Assembly: GCA_016927175.1 (NCBI GenBank)
Contig: JAFGNC010000034.1
Span: 1-24,226 of the forward strand
From: Gammaproteobacteria bacterium
GTDB taxonomy: Bacteria > Pseudomonadota > Gammaproteobacteria > Steroidobacterales > Rariloculaceae
Direction of reading: 5' to 3'
Length of the DNA stretch: 24,226 nucleotides
Shown here: positions 1 through 7,363 of the stretch, piece after piece
Numbering within the stretch: the first letter of the stretch is position 1
Layout of the letters: each line of letters starts with the position of its first letter
Made by a program: the position numbers and the translations under genes
Notes under the pieces: generated by a model
What the model was told of the DNA's origin: nothing
The model's database searches: none
The model's input: only the letters and a program-made list of their open reading frames with translations

Positions 1-1
1 C

Positions 2-325
2 GGCGACGCGGCGCGGGCCGATCCGGCGCGGCTCCAGGCCGAGATGCCGAGCGGGCGCACACCGGGCGCCAGAGCGGCCGACGATCCGGGCGTCGCGCCG
101 CTCGGTACGGACGAGGAGGCCGCGGGCACGCCGTTGAGCGCCGCCGCAATCGAGACGGAATCCGCGCGTGCCGACCACGGGGCCGGGCGCCAGGGCCTGA
201 CGGCGGAAGAGGCGATGAAGGGGCGGCCGGGCCATCCCGAGGAGTCGCCGCGCGGCTTCGCCAGGTTCGTCACGATCGGCGCGGCGATCGTGCTGGCGCT
301 GATCGTGCTGTTTCTGCTGATCTGA
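2..325 (+). CDS. Small C-terminally membrane-anchored protein, probably cut by the window edge
   Basis: The frame is open from base 2 to the TGA ending at 325. The first ATG is at 44 and would give 93 residues, but no clear Shine-Dalgarno precedes it and the open frame runs off the left edge, so the true start may lie outside. The protein has a long Ala/Gly/Glu-rich, probably disordered stretch and ends in one hydrophobic helix of about 19 residues (FVTIGAAIVLALIVLFLLI) with no tail after it. That layout suggests a tail-anchored or single-pass inner-membrane protein. I do not recognise the family, and function is unknown. It converges with the small minus-strand gene at 381-536. Confidence 0.5.
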   Translation, partial: GDAARADPARLQAEMPSGRTPGARAADDPGVAPLGTDEEAAGTPLSAAAIETESARADHGAGRQGLTAEEAMKGRPGHPEESPRGFARFVTIGAAIVLALIVLFLLI

Positions 326-380
326 GCGCGGGCGGCGCGGCCGCCGGCAGTGAACGGCGGTCGTGCTCCCCCGCTTCGGG

Positions 381-536
381 TCAGGGCTTGCGGTTCGGGT
401 CGGGTCGGCCCTTGTCCTGTCGAGCGCTCCTCAGAAGGCGCTTCAGCCACGATTCCTTGCGCGCTTCGGTTTCGACGACGCGCTCCTCCGGGTTCATGGA
501 CTCGCCGCGCGGCATGTTGGCCGGCTTCTTCTTCAT
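381..536 (-). CDS. Small basic hypothetical protein (51 aa)
   Basis: A 51-residue ORF begins MKKKPANMPRGESM and ends RPDPNRKP. It has a good Shine-Dalgarno (GGAG, seven bases before the ATG) and is rich in Lys, Arg, Glu and Pro, with no membrane segment. The central stretch (ESWLKRLLRSARQ) could form an amphipathic helix. The frame stays open far upstream through the antisense of the alcohol dehydrogenase gene, so the start was chosen at the ATG with the ribosome-binding site. It lies 55 bases from the end of the left-edge gene (convergent) and is divergent from the dehydrogenase at 675. I do not recognise a family. It could be a spurious ORF, but the ribosome-binding site and composition favour a real small gene. 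Confidence 0.45.
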   Translation of the reverse strand: MKKKPANMPRGESMNPEERVVETEARKESWLKRLLRSARQDKGRPDPNRKP

Positions 537-674
537 GCGGGTTCTCCGTGATGACGTGCAGATTTCCGATTGCAGCAAGCCACGTGCCAACCCGGGCTCG
601 CGGCGGGCACGAGGTGAGCGCGGGGCACGCTTCTTGCTGCGACTCCGTCCATCGCACGATCTCGAGGAAGGGAA

Positions 675-1856
675 ATGAAGGCGGTCACATGGCACGGCAA
701 GAGGGATGTCCGCGTCGACACCGTTCCGGATCCCGCGATCAGGGAACCGACCGACGCGATCATCCGGATCACGACGACGGCGATCTGCGGCTCGGACCTG
801 CATCTGTACGAGGTCATGACGCCGTTCATGGAGGAAGGCGACATACTTGGCCATGAGCCGATGGGTATCGTCGAGGAAGTCGGCGCGGACGTGACGCAGA
901 TTCAGCCGGGGGATCGGGTCGTAATCCCGTTCAACATCAGCTGCGGCCAGTGCTTCATGTGCGGTCTGCAGCTGTACTCGCAGTGCGAGACGACGCAGGT
1001 CCGGGAGTACGACTGCGGCGCGGCGCTGTTCGGTTACTCGAAGCTGTACGGGCACGTGCCGGGCGGGCAGGCCGAGTACCTGCGCGTCCCGCACGCCGAT
1101 TTCGGCCCGATCAAGGTGCCGAAAGGCCCGCCGGACGAAAGGTTCGTCTACCTGTCCGACGTGCTGCCGACGGCATGGCAGGCCGTCGAGTACGCCTCGA
1201 TCCCGGACGGCGGCAGTGTCGCCGTGTTCGGTCTCGGCCCGATCGGCCAGATGAGCGGCCGGATCGCGCGGGCACGCGGCGCGAGAGTCATCGGTATCGA
1301 TCTCGTGCCCGAGCGGCTGGCGATGGCGCGCCGCCACGGCATCGAGGTCGTCGACGCGAGCGAGGAGGACCGGGTCCCGGAGGTTCTGCGGGACATGACC
1401 GACGGCCGGGGGCCGGATGCCGTCATCGACGCAGTGGGCATGGAGGCGCACGGCGCGCCGGGCATCAAGGCGGTTCAGACCCTGAGCGGTCTGCTGCCGG
1501 ATTCGATCGCGGAGACTGTGTTTCAGAAGGCCGGCGTCGACCGCGTCAACGTGCTGAACGCCTCTATCGAGTCCGTGCGCCGCGGCGGAACGCTGTCGGT
1601 GATCGGCGTCTACGGCGGCATGGCCGACCCGCTGCCGATGATGAAGCTGTTCGACAAGCAGATCCAGGTGCGCATGGGGCAGGCGAACGTGAAGCGCTGG
1701 ATCGGCGATCTGATGCCTTACGTGAACAGCGACGCGGACCCGCTCGGCGTCGAAGATCTCGCGACGCACCGGTTGCCGCTCGACGAGGCACCGCACGGCT
1801 ACGAGATCTTCCAGCAGAAGCGAGACGGCGCGATCAAGGTGCTGCTGCATCGCTGA
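675..1856 (+). CDS. Zinc-dependent alcohol dehydrogenase (MDR superfamily, formaldehyde-dehydrogenase-like)
   Basis: This is a cytosolic NAD(P)-dependent medium-chain dehydrogenase of 393 residues, the usual length for the long bacterial zinc ADH group. Catalytic zinc ligands are visible as Cys38 (ICGSDLH) and His60-Glu61 (GHEPMG). Structural zinc ligands are Cys90, Cys93, Cys96 and Cys104. The Rossmann motif is GLGPIG (186-191), and Asp209 at the end of the second strand suggests NAD rather than NADP. There is a segment between about 110 and 135 (DCGAALFGYSKLYG) typical of the glutathione-dependent formaldehyde dehydrogenase-like and threonine dehydrogenase-like branch, but the substrate cannot be read from sequence. 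The start is supported by AGGAAGGGAA directly upstream. It stands alone: the next gene has its own promoter-like element. Confidence 0.9.
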   Translation: MKAVTWHGKRDVRVDTVPDPAIREPTDAIIRITTTAICGSDLHLYEVMTPFMEEGDILGHEPMGIVEEVGADVTQIQPGDRVVIPFNISCGQCFMCGLQLYSQCETTQVREYDCGAALFGYSKLYGHVPGGQAEYLRVPHADFGPIKVPKGPPDERFVYLSDVLPTAWQAVEYASIPDGGSVAVFGLGPIGQMSGRIARARGARVIGIDLVPERLAMARRHGIEVVDASEEDRVPEVLRDMTDGRGPDAVIDAVGMEAHGAPGIKAVQTLSGLLPDSIAETVFQKAGVDRVNVLNASIESVRRGGTLSVIGVYGGMADPLPMMKLFDKQIQVRMGQANVKRWIGDLMPYVNSDADPLGVEDLATHRLPLDEAPHGYEIFQQKRDGAIKVLLHR

Positions 1857-1985
1857 ACGGGCTCGATTCCGTTGAGAGGCGGGCGTGCAGAGGGCCGCCG
1901 TCCGCATCGCCCGCGAAGCCGGCGCAAGAGATTCCAGCGGGCCCCGGCGCCTTCCCGCGCCGCTCGGGGTGCGGTCCGAAGCGCG

Positions 1986-1994
1986 TGGTATAGT
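1986..1994 (+). promoter_or_regulatory. Candidate extended -10 promoter for the BKACE gene
   Basis: TGGTATAGT fits the extended -10 pattern TGnTATAAT with one mismatch and lies about 50 bases before the ATG at 2045. No good -35 hexamer is visible 16-18 bases upstream, which extended -10 promoters can tolerate. Confidence 0.4.
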
Positions 1995-2044
1995 GCGCGC
2001 GCGCCGCGCGCCGAGGCGGCGACGTCGAAGAGGGCGAGCGTCGA

Positions 2045-2866
2045 ATGGAACCGTGCATCATCACCGTTGCGATCACCGGCTCCGTGCCGCGCAAGGAACA
2101 CAACCCCGCCGTACCGATCACGGTTGCGGAGCAGATCGAGTCGACGATTGCGGCTTACGAGGCCGGAGCATCGCTCGTGCACGTGCACGTGCGCAACGAC
2201 GACGGCTCCACGACGTCCGAGCCGGATAAATTCGCCGCGTTCATCGAAGGGCTGCGCCGGCACTGCCCCGACATGATCGTGCAGTTCTCGACAGGCGGAC
2301 GCTCCGGCCGGGGCTCCGAGCGCGGCGGCATGCTGTATCTTCGGCCGGACATGGCGTCGCTCGCGACCGGATCCTGCAATTTCCCGAACAGCATCTACGA
2401 GAACTCGCCGACGCTGATTCGCGAGCTCGCCGAGAAGATGATCGAGCACGGCGTGAAGCCCGAAATCGAGGTCTTCGATCTGGCTATGCTGTACAACGCC
2501 GCGGACATGGCGGAGCAGGGCTTGCTGAAGCGCCCGCTCCACGTGCAGTTCGTGCTCGGCGTCAGGAACGCCCTGCCGGCGCGGCGGGACATTCTGGAAT
2601 TCGAGGTCGCAAAGCTTCGTGAGCTGATGCCGGACGCGACCTGGGTCGCGGCCGGCATCGGACGCCATCAGCTCGAGGTCAACCGGTGGTCGCTCGAGCT
2701 CGGCGGCCATTGCCGCACCGGCCTCGAGGACAACGTCCGCTGGGACAAGGGCCGGCTCGCCGCGTCCAACGCCGAGCTCGTGGCCCGCGTCGCGGCGCTG
2801 TGCGGCGACTACGGCCGGAGGCCCGCGACGCCCGCCGAGGCACGCGTTATTCTCGGCTTGAGCTGA
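2045..2866 (+). CDS. Beta-keto acid cleavage enzyme (BKACE, DUF849; 3-keto-5-aminohexanoate cleavage enzyme family)
   Basis: A 273-residue TIM-barrel metalloenzyme. Known family members condense a beta-keto acid with acetyl-CoA to give acetoacetate and a new CoA ester; the founding member acts in lysine fermentation. The zinc site is visible as His46 and His48 in VHVHVR and a late Glu228 in GLEDN, matching the His-X-His...Glu arrangement of the family. Other family marks are the N-terminal ITVAITGS strand, FSTGG (81-85) and the VAAGIGRHQ segment near 201. Length is normal. No lysine-fermentation partners (aminomutases, kal, kdd) are nearby, so the substrate is open; the BKACE family is known to be broad. 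An NADP reductase-like flavoprotein follows 59 bases downstream and may be cotranscribed. Confidence 0.9.
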   Translation: MEPCIITVAITGSVPRKEHNPAVPITVAEQIESTIAAYEAGASLVHVHVRNDDGSTTSEPDKFAAFIEGLRRHCPDMIVQFSTGGRSGRGSERGGMLYLRPDMASLATGSCNFPNSIYENSPTLIRELAEKMIEHGVKPEIEVFDLAMLYNAADMAEQGLLKRPLHVQFVLGVRNALPARRDILEFEVAKLRELMPDATWVAAGIGRHQLEVNRWSLELGGHCRTGLEDNVRWDKGRLAASNAELVARVAALCGDYGRRPATPAEARVILGLS

Positions 2867-2925
2867 CCGCGCCGGTCGGCTCGAAGAGGCCGGCTCAGCT
2901 TCTGCAACGCCTGCAGGCGCCGCGC

Positions 2926-3690
2926 ATGGCCCCGGAGACGCGGGTGACCGTCGAGCAACTGCCGAAAAGACGCAACCTCCCGACCGTCGCGGTCGCGAAG
3001 CGGGCGGACCTGACAGCAGATCATTTCAAGCTGTGGCTGGAGCGCCCCCCGGATTTCGACTTCCTGCCGGGCCAGTACGTCACCATCGGCGCAGGCGGCG
3101 TCGAGCGGCCGTACTCGATCGTCTCTTCTCCGCGTGAGCCGCTGATCGAGCTGTTCGTGGAGCGGATTCCGCCGCCCGCGGGAAAGCTCACGCCGCTGCT
3201 GCACGCGCTGCGCGTCGGCGACAAAGTCACGATCAGGCCGCGGGCGAAGGGTGTCTTCCTGCTGCGAACGGCGTTTCGTCACCACGTGATGATCGCGACG
3301 GTGACGGGCGTTGCGCCTTTCATCAGCATGATCCGTCACTGGGCGGAGGAGCCGTACGGGGACGTCTCGTTCCGGGTGCTCGACGGCGCGAGTTATACGG
3401 ACGAATTCTGCTACGACGCGGAGCTCGACACACTCGCCGCCCGACATGCGAACGTGCGTTTCGTGCCGACCTGCTCGCGTCCGGCGGACCCTCGTAACGC
3501 GGGATGGAACGGCGCGACCGGCCGGGTCAACGTGATCGCCGAGGAGCTCGTTCGGGTATGGGGGCTCGGGCCCGAGGACACGTGCATTTACGCTTGCGGC
3601 CATCCGAAGATGATCGAGGACGTGAAAGCGCGCTTCGCCGGAGCCTTCACGCTCGCAGAGGAGCGTTTCTGGAAAGAGCCCAGGCGCTGA
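2926..3690 (+). CDS. Ferredoxin/flavodoxin-NADP reductase-like flavoprotein
   Basis: A 254-residue protein of the ferredoxin reductase superfamily, which passes electrons between NADPH and ferredoxin or flavodoxin through FAD. An FAD-binding barrel is seen with FLPGQYV (46-52) and the flavin motif RPYSIVS (61-67). The nucleotide domain carries TGVAPF (127-132) and the late YACGHPKMIEDV segment (222-233). There is no iron-sulphur or globin domain, so it is the short fpr-like form. The frame is open further upstream, but the upstream part overlaps the BKACE gene and looks like out-of-frame translation, so the ATG at 2926 was preferred; a GTG at 2944 is an alternative. Its redox partner is not in the window. 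Confidence 0.85.
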   Translation: MAPETRVTVEQLPKRRNLPTVAVAKRADLTADHFKLWLERPPDFDFLPGQYVTIGAGGVERPYSIVSSPREPLIELFVERIPPPAGKLTPLLHALRVGDKVTIRPRAKGVFLLRTAFRHHVMIATVTGVAPFISMIRHWAEEPYGDVSFRVLDGASYTDEFCYDAELDTLAARHANVRFVPTCSRPADPRNAGWNGATGRVNVIAEELVRVWGLGPEDTCIYACGHPKMIEDVKARFAGAFTLAEERFWKEPRR

Positions 3691-3781
3691 CAGTGATCCT
3701 CGCGGCGATCGCCGAGGCCCCCGGTGCTCCGGCGCCCGGCGGCAACGACACGGCCGCGTTTCCCGCTGCTCGCGACCGCTG

Positions 3782-3803
3782 ACGCACGCGCATCTGCGTG
3801 CGT
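3782..3803. terminator. Perfect hairpin between convergent genes
   Basis: ACGCACGC and GCGTGCGT form an 8-bp perfect stem around a 6-base loop. It lies between the end of the reductase gene (3690) and the stop of the TPP enzyme (3820), 16 bases past the latter. There is no U-run on either strand, so it may only be an RNA 3'-end stabiliser or part of a Rho-type end. A second imperfect palindrome around GGCGATCGCC sits at about 3699-3718. Confidence 0.35.
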
Positions 3804-3819
3804 GGATAGATCGGAGCGA

Positions 3820-5484
3820 TCAGAGCAGCGTCGAGGGCTTCGCCGACATGTGAATAAGGCTCCACGGCGATGCCTCCGTGCCGCGCTCGACGACCACCTC
3901 GATCAATGCGGGCCGGTCGGCCTCGACGGCACGCTCGAGCACCGGCGCGAGCTCGGCGGGGCTCCGGACACGGCGCGCTTCGACGCCGAAGCTTTCCGCC
4001 AACGCAACGAAGTCCGGGTTTCGAAGCTCGGAGCCGATCACACGGCCCGCGTACTGCGTCTGCTGGTCGCGCAGGACGTTGCCGAATGCCTCGTTGTTGA
4101 ACACCAGGGCCACGACGCCGATGCCGTATTGCGCCGCCGTCGCGAGCTCCTGCACGCCGAACATGAAACCCCCGTCCCCGTTCAGCGATACGACGGCGCG
4201 TTTCGGATTCGCGACCTTGACGCCGAGCGCCGTCGGGAAGCCGAAGCCGAGCGTGCCCTGAAACCCTTCCGTCACGTAGGTCCGCGGAGCGAGAACGGGC
4301 CAGGCGCCGGTATAAGTCGCGAACCCGAGCTGCGACAGCTCCGGCACCAGAAAACCGTCGCGCGGGATCGCTTTGCGGATGACGTCGAGATATTCCGCCT
4401 GCGGCTGAATGCGGCGCACGGCACGTGCCGCGACGGCTTTGGCCGCGGCGATCTCGGCACGCCGCCGCGGATCCGGTCTGACGCGCGCGGCGAGACGGTC
4501 CGCCAGCATGCGGCAGGCCGTCGCGGAATCGGCGACGAGCCCGACGTCGGGCTCGAGACGCTCCATCTCCGTCGGATCGATGTCGATGCGGATCAGCGTG
4601 GGTCCCCGCGGACGGCGCTCGTAGTGCATCGGGCTGCGCCAGCGCATGTACGGCATCTCGAGTCTGCTGCCGATGCCGACGAGCACGTCGACGTCGTCCC
4701 ACAGCTCGCGCGCGGCGACGGCGTCGGTTCCGAGCGGGTGATCTTCGGGCACGACGCCGCGGCCGCTGCGAAACGCGGTCACCGGAGCGTTCAGCACCTC
4801 GGCGAGCGCGCGCACGTCGTCGGCCGCGTGCTGCGCACCGGCGCCGCACATCAGCATGGGTCGCCTGGCCGCCGCCAGCAGGGTCACCGCTTCGCGTATC
4901 GCATCCGGATCGGGCTCGGGCGGAGCGGGACGCTGCGCCGGCGGAAGCCGTGTGACGTCGGCCTCGGAGGTCATCGTGTCCCAGCACATCTCGACGGTGA
5001 CCGGGCCGGGACGTCCCGAGCACGCGACGGCGAAGGCCTCGTTGACCACGGCCGGCGCGTCACCGACGGCGTCGATTCTAAGCGCATCCTTGACGATGCC
5101 GCGCAGCGTCGCCTGCTGGTCGGCCAGCTCATGCAGATGGCCGCGCCCCCGGCCGAGATACTCGGATGGCACCTGGCCGGTCAGGCAGACGACCGGCGAG
5201 CAGTTGCCCATCGCGGTCGCGAGCGCGGCCGATGCGTTCAGGACTCCGGGTCCGGGTACGACGGCGCAGACGCCGGGCCGTCCGGTGGACTTGGCCCAGC
5301 CCATGGCCATGTAGGCCGCGGCCTGCTCGTGGCGAGGAACGAAGAGCCTCAGCGAGCGGCGCTGCAGCGCGTCGAACAGCGCGTAGATCTGAGCGCCGGG
5401 AACTCCGAATACCGTATCGACGCCATTGGCGACGGCGGCATCGACGATTGCCGAGCCGCCGCTGGTGGGAACTGCGTCAGGCGT
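3820..5484 (-). CDS. Thiamine-diphosphate-dependent enzyme, acetolactate synthase (IlvB) superfamily; no canonical start codon
   Basis: The reading frame encodes a full-length TPP enzyme (about 554 residues if started at 5484). The N-terminal TPP domain has VDTVFGVPG and the catalytic Glu in PRHEQAAAY (residue 53 from that start). A central domain and a C-terminal TPP domain follow, with the GDG...NN motif (GDGG 436-439, Asn-Asn 463-464). The exact reaction (acetolactate synthase, other carboligase or decarboxylase) is not readable, and no regulatory small subunit is adjacent. The first ATG in frame (5310) would remove 58 residues including the catalytic Glu, so it cannot be the functional start. 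Between the TAG at 5493-5491, which ends the DUF3450 gene in the same frame, and this domain there is no ATG, GTG or TTG. ACG at 5484 lies nine bases after a GGAG and is one transition from ATG. Either a rare ACG start, a start-loss mutation or a sequence error is possible. Confidence 0.8.
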   Translation of the reverse strand, partial: TPDAVPTSGGSAIVDAAVANGVDTVFGVPGAQIYALFDALQRRSLRLFVPRHEQAAAYMAMGWAKSTGRPGVCAVVPGPGVLNASAALATAMGNCSPVVCLTGQVPSEYLGRGRGHLHELADQQATLRGIVKDALRIDAVGDAPAVVNEAFAVACSGRPGPVTVEMCWDTMTSEADVTRLPPAQRPAPPEPDPDAIREAVTLLAAARRPMLMCGAGAQHAADDVRALAEVLNAPVTAFRSGRGVVPEDHPLGTDAVAARELWDDVDVLVGIGSRLEMPYMRWRSPMHYERRPRGPTLIRIDIDPTEMERLEPDVGLVADSATACRMLADRLAARVRPDPRRRAEIAAAKAVAARAVRRIQPQAEYLDVIRKAIPRDGFLVPELSQLGFATYTGAWPVLAPRTYVTEGFQGTLGFGFPTALGVKVANPKRAVVSLNGDGGFMFGVQELATAAQYGIGVVALVFNNEAFGNVLRDQQTQYAGRVIGSELRNPDFVALAESFGVEARRVRSPAELAPVLERAVEADRPALIEVVVERGTEASPWSLIHMSAKPSTLL

Positions 5485-5490
5485 TGCGGA

Positions 5491-6207
5491 CTACTCCGTC
5501 TGCGGCGGGATCATCGGCACCAGAACGAGATCCGGCGCGACCTGGCTGCGAGCCATGCGCAGCGCCTGAGTGACCGAGTTGCGATGCTCGCTGCCGATCG
5601 GCACCCACTGATCGGTACGCGGATCCCACGCGCCCATCAGCTCGCGGTCCGGCGTCTGATACACGTAGGCGACGCGGCCGATCCTGAGGAAGTCGACTTC
5701 CGGATACACGGTGCCGTCGATCTCGAGAGGACCGACGGTGGCGTCGTAGTCGCGGCCGTACTCGTTCTCGATCTGCCAAGCTTCGAAGATGCGCCGCGCC
5801 TTCTCGGCGTCCGTCACGTCGCTGCGCTCGACGAGCGTCTTCAGCTCGGCGACGCGGTCGGCGCGTTCCTCGGCCGCGAACGGGACGTCCAGCTCGACGA
5901 ACTGCTCGAGCGCATCCACCATCCGGCCCAGCAGGGGAGGAATCTGCCGCTCGAGCTCGGGAACCTGATCGATCGCCTGCCTGAGGCGTTCGACTTCGGC
6001 CTGCTGAGCCTCGAGCTGGCGCTGCAGCAGGTCGTTGTATACGACGAGACCATCGACGTCCTTCAGCACGGCGGCGTATTGCTCGACGGTCACCGGAGTT
6101 GCCTGCGCCTCCTCCTGCTCCTGCTGCTCTCCCTCTTCCTGAGCGAAAGCCGGAGCGGCGACGGAGACCAGAAGAGCCATGGCCAGGCCCGAATTCAAAT
6201 ATCGCAT
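5491..6207 (-). CDS. DUF3450 family periplasmic coiled-coil protein
   Basis: A 238-residue exported protein with a clear signal peptide (MRYLNSGLAMALLVSVAAPAFA, cleavage likely before QEEG). A Glu/Gln-rich mature N-terminus leads to a coiled coil at about 58-85 (LLQRQLEAQQAEVERL), then the conserved DUF3450 body with IPPLLGRM, EAWQIENEYGRDYDA and the late VDFLRIGRVAYVYQT. Family members usually head operons with ExbB/TolQ-type proton channels, ExbD and TonB and are thought to act with TonB-type energy transduction. None of those partners is here; a TPP enzyme follows instead. The start has a strong GGAGG five bases upstream. Function is not established for the family. Confidence 0.87.
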   Translation of the reverse strand: MRYLNSGLAMALLVSVAAPAFAQEEGEQQEQEEAQATPVTVEQYAAVLKDVDGLVVYNDLLQRQLEAQQAEVERLRQAIDQVPELERQIPPLLGRMVDALEQFVELDVPFAAEERADRVAELKTLVERSDVTDAEKARRIFEAWQIENEYGRDYDATVGPLEIDGTVYPEVDFLRIGRVAYVYQTPDRELMGAWDPRTDQWVPIGSEHRNSVTQALRMARSQVAPDLVLVPMIPPQTE

Positions 6208-6231
6208 GGTTTCCTCCCAGTGAGGCCGCTC

Positions 6232-6260
6232 AAGCTATCTTGTGAAATGCATCACGTCAA
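6232..6260 (-). promoter_or_regulatory. Candidate sigma70 promoter for the DUF3450 gene
   Basis: On the minus strand TTGACG (6260-6255) is followed after 17 bases by TAGCTT (6237-6232), a good -35 with a weak -10. The predicted start would leave a leader of about 20 bases that contains the GGAGG ribosome-binding site. It lies in the 59-base gap after cbpA, so the gene could also be read through from cbpA. Confidence 0.35.
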
Positions 6261-6266
6261 GCTGGG

Positions 6267-7259
6267 TCAGCTCGCAGGGCGGGCCGTTGCCGCGCCGAAC
6301 CGTTCGCGGGGATTCATCGGCATCGCGTCCGCCATCTGGCGGTACAAAGCCTCGGCTTCGGGGGTCGTCGCGGCCGGAGCCACGATCTGAAGCGTCACGA
6401 ACTGGTCGCCGGGCGGAGCGCCGGGCAGGCCTCGGCCCTTCAGGCGCAGCTTCTGACCCGACTGGGAGCCCTTCGGCACCTTCAGATCGACGGCGCCGGC
6501 GAGGGTAGGGACGGTCACCGTCGCGCCGAGCGCCGCCTCCCATGGCGTGACCGGCACGTCGAGATGGATGTCGCGGCCGTCCGGGCGGAAAAAGTCGTGG
6601 GGCGCGAGCCGTACGACGGCGTACAGATCTCCGCGCTCGCCGCCGCCGAACCCGGCACCGCCCTGCGCAGGGAGGCGGATCCGTTGGCCGTCCGTGACGC
6701 CCGCGGGCACGCGCACGTTCAACGTGCGTCTGCGCCGCTGGACCCGTCCCGAGTCGTCCATTTCCTCCATGTCGAGCGTCAACGCTTTCGTGACGCCGCG
6801 GAACGCCTCGTCGAGGGACAGCGTGATCGTCGTCTGGTAGTCCTCGCCGCGGGATGCGAAGGAGGCGCCTCGCGAGGTCCGGAACCCGCCGCCGAAGCCG
6901 CCACCGCCGAACCCGCCGCCTCCGAACAGTGACTCGAAAAAGTCGCTGAAATCGCGTGCGCCGGCCGTGCGGCCCGCTCGCGCGCCGCCGAAGTCGTGGC
7001 CGCCTTCCCAGCCGGGGGGCGGCCGGAACTGCTGGCCGGCCTTCCAGTCCCTGCCGAGGGAGTCGTACGCGGTTCGCTTCTCCGGATCGCTCAGGACCTC
7101 ATAGGCCTCGCCGACCTCCTTGAAGCGTTCCTCGGCGTCCGATTCCTTGCTGACATCGGGATGGTACTTGCGGGCGAGACGGCGGTAGGCGCGCTTGATG
7201 TCGTCCTGCGACGCATCCCGCGCGACCCCCATGATCTTGTAGTAGTCCTTATATTCCAT
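6267..7259 (-). CDS. cbpA: DnaJ-like co-chaperone / curved DNA-binding protein CbpA
   Basis: A 330-residue class B J-protein that stimulates DnaK ATPase through its J-domain; E. coli CbpA also binds curved DNA. Residues 1-70 form the J-domain, starting MEYKDYYKIMGV with the catalytic HPD at 33-35. A Gly/Phe-rich stretch follows at about 88-135 (runs of GGGGFGGGGFGG). Two C-terminal beta domains (about 140-310) contain SLDEAFRGVTK, LNVRVPAGVTDGQ and LKVPKGSQSGQKLRLKGRG. The zinc-finger region of true DnaJ is absent, which separates it from dnaJ. The inhibitor gene cbpM that often follows is missing; DUF3450 comes next. A heat-shock-like promoter is visible upstream. The start is at the J-domain methionine with a short AGG before it. 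Confidence 0.93.
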   Translation of the reverse strand: MEYKDYYKIMGVARDASQDDIKRAYRRLARKYHPDVSKESDAEERFKEVGEAYEVLSDPEKRTAYDSLGRDWKAGQQFRPPPGWEGGHDFGGARAGRTAGARDFSDFFESLFGGGGFGGGGFGGGFRTSRGASFASRGEDYQTTITLSLDEAFRGVTKALTLDMEEMDDSGRVQRRRRTLNVRVPAGVTDGQRIRLPAQGGAGFGGGERGDLYAVVRLAPHDFFRPDGRDIHLDVPVTPWEAALGATVTVPTLAGAVDLKVPKGSQSGQKLRLKGRGLPGAPPGDQFVTLQIVAPAATTPEAEALYRQMADAMPMNPRERFGAATARPAS

Positions 7260-7286
7260 CGTGCCTGTTCACCGAACGCTGTTTAA

Positions 7287-7315
7287 CGGTGGGGGCGGCC
7301 CGGCCGCTAGTCAAG
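7287..7315 (-). promoter_or_regulatory. Candidate sigma32 (heat-shock) promoter of cbpA
   Basis: On the minus strand CTTGACT (7315-7309) is followed after 13 bases by CCCCCACCG (7295-7287). This resembles the sigma32 pattern CTTGAA-N13-14-CCCCATNT in both its -35 core and its C-run. It sits about 30-55 bases before the cbpA ATG. In a GC-rich genome a C-run is less telling, so support is modest. Confidence 0.35.
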
Positions 7316-7363
7316 AGGCGCCGCGCGCACCGGCAGAGGGGGTTGCGCTACAATGCCGCCACC

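Noticed and set aside
381..1907. 508-codon minus-strand frame over the alcohol dehydrogenase
   Set aside because: Only the last 51 codons have a ribosome-binding site and sensible composition; the rest is antisense shadow.
1857..1985. Hairpin AACGG...CCGTT after the dehydrogenase stop as a terminator
   Set aside because: The stem is only five pairs, with no U-run, and not distinguishable from chance in GC-rich DNA.
3724..6390. Plus-strand open frame of 888 codons
   Set aside because: It is antisense to the TPP enzyme and DUF3450 genes, whose family motifs are clear. Its own translation is Arg/His/Asp-rich with no motif, a usual effect of high GC.
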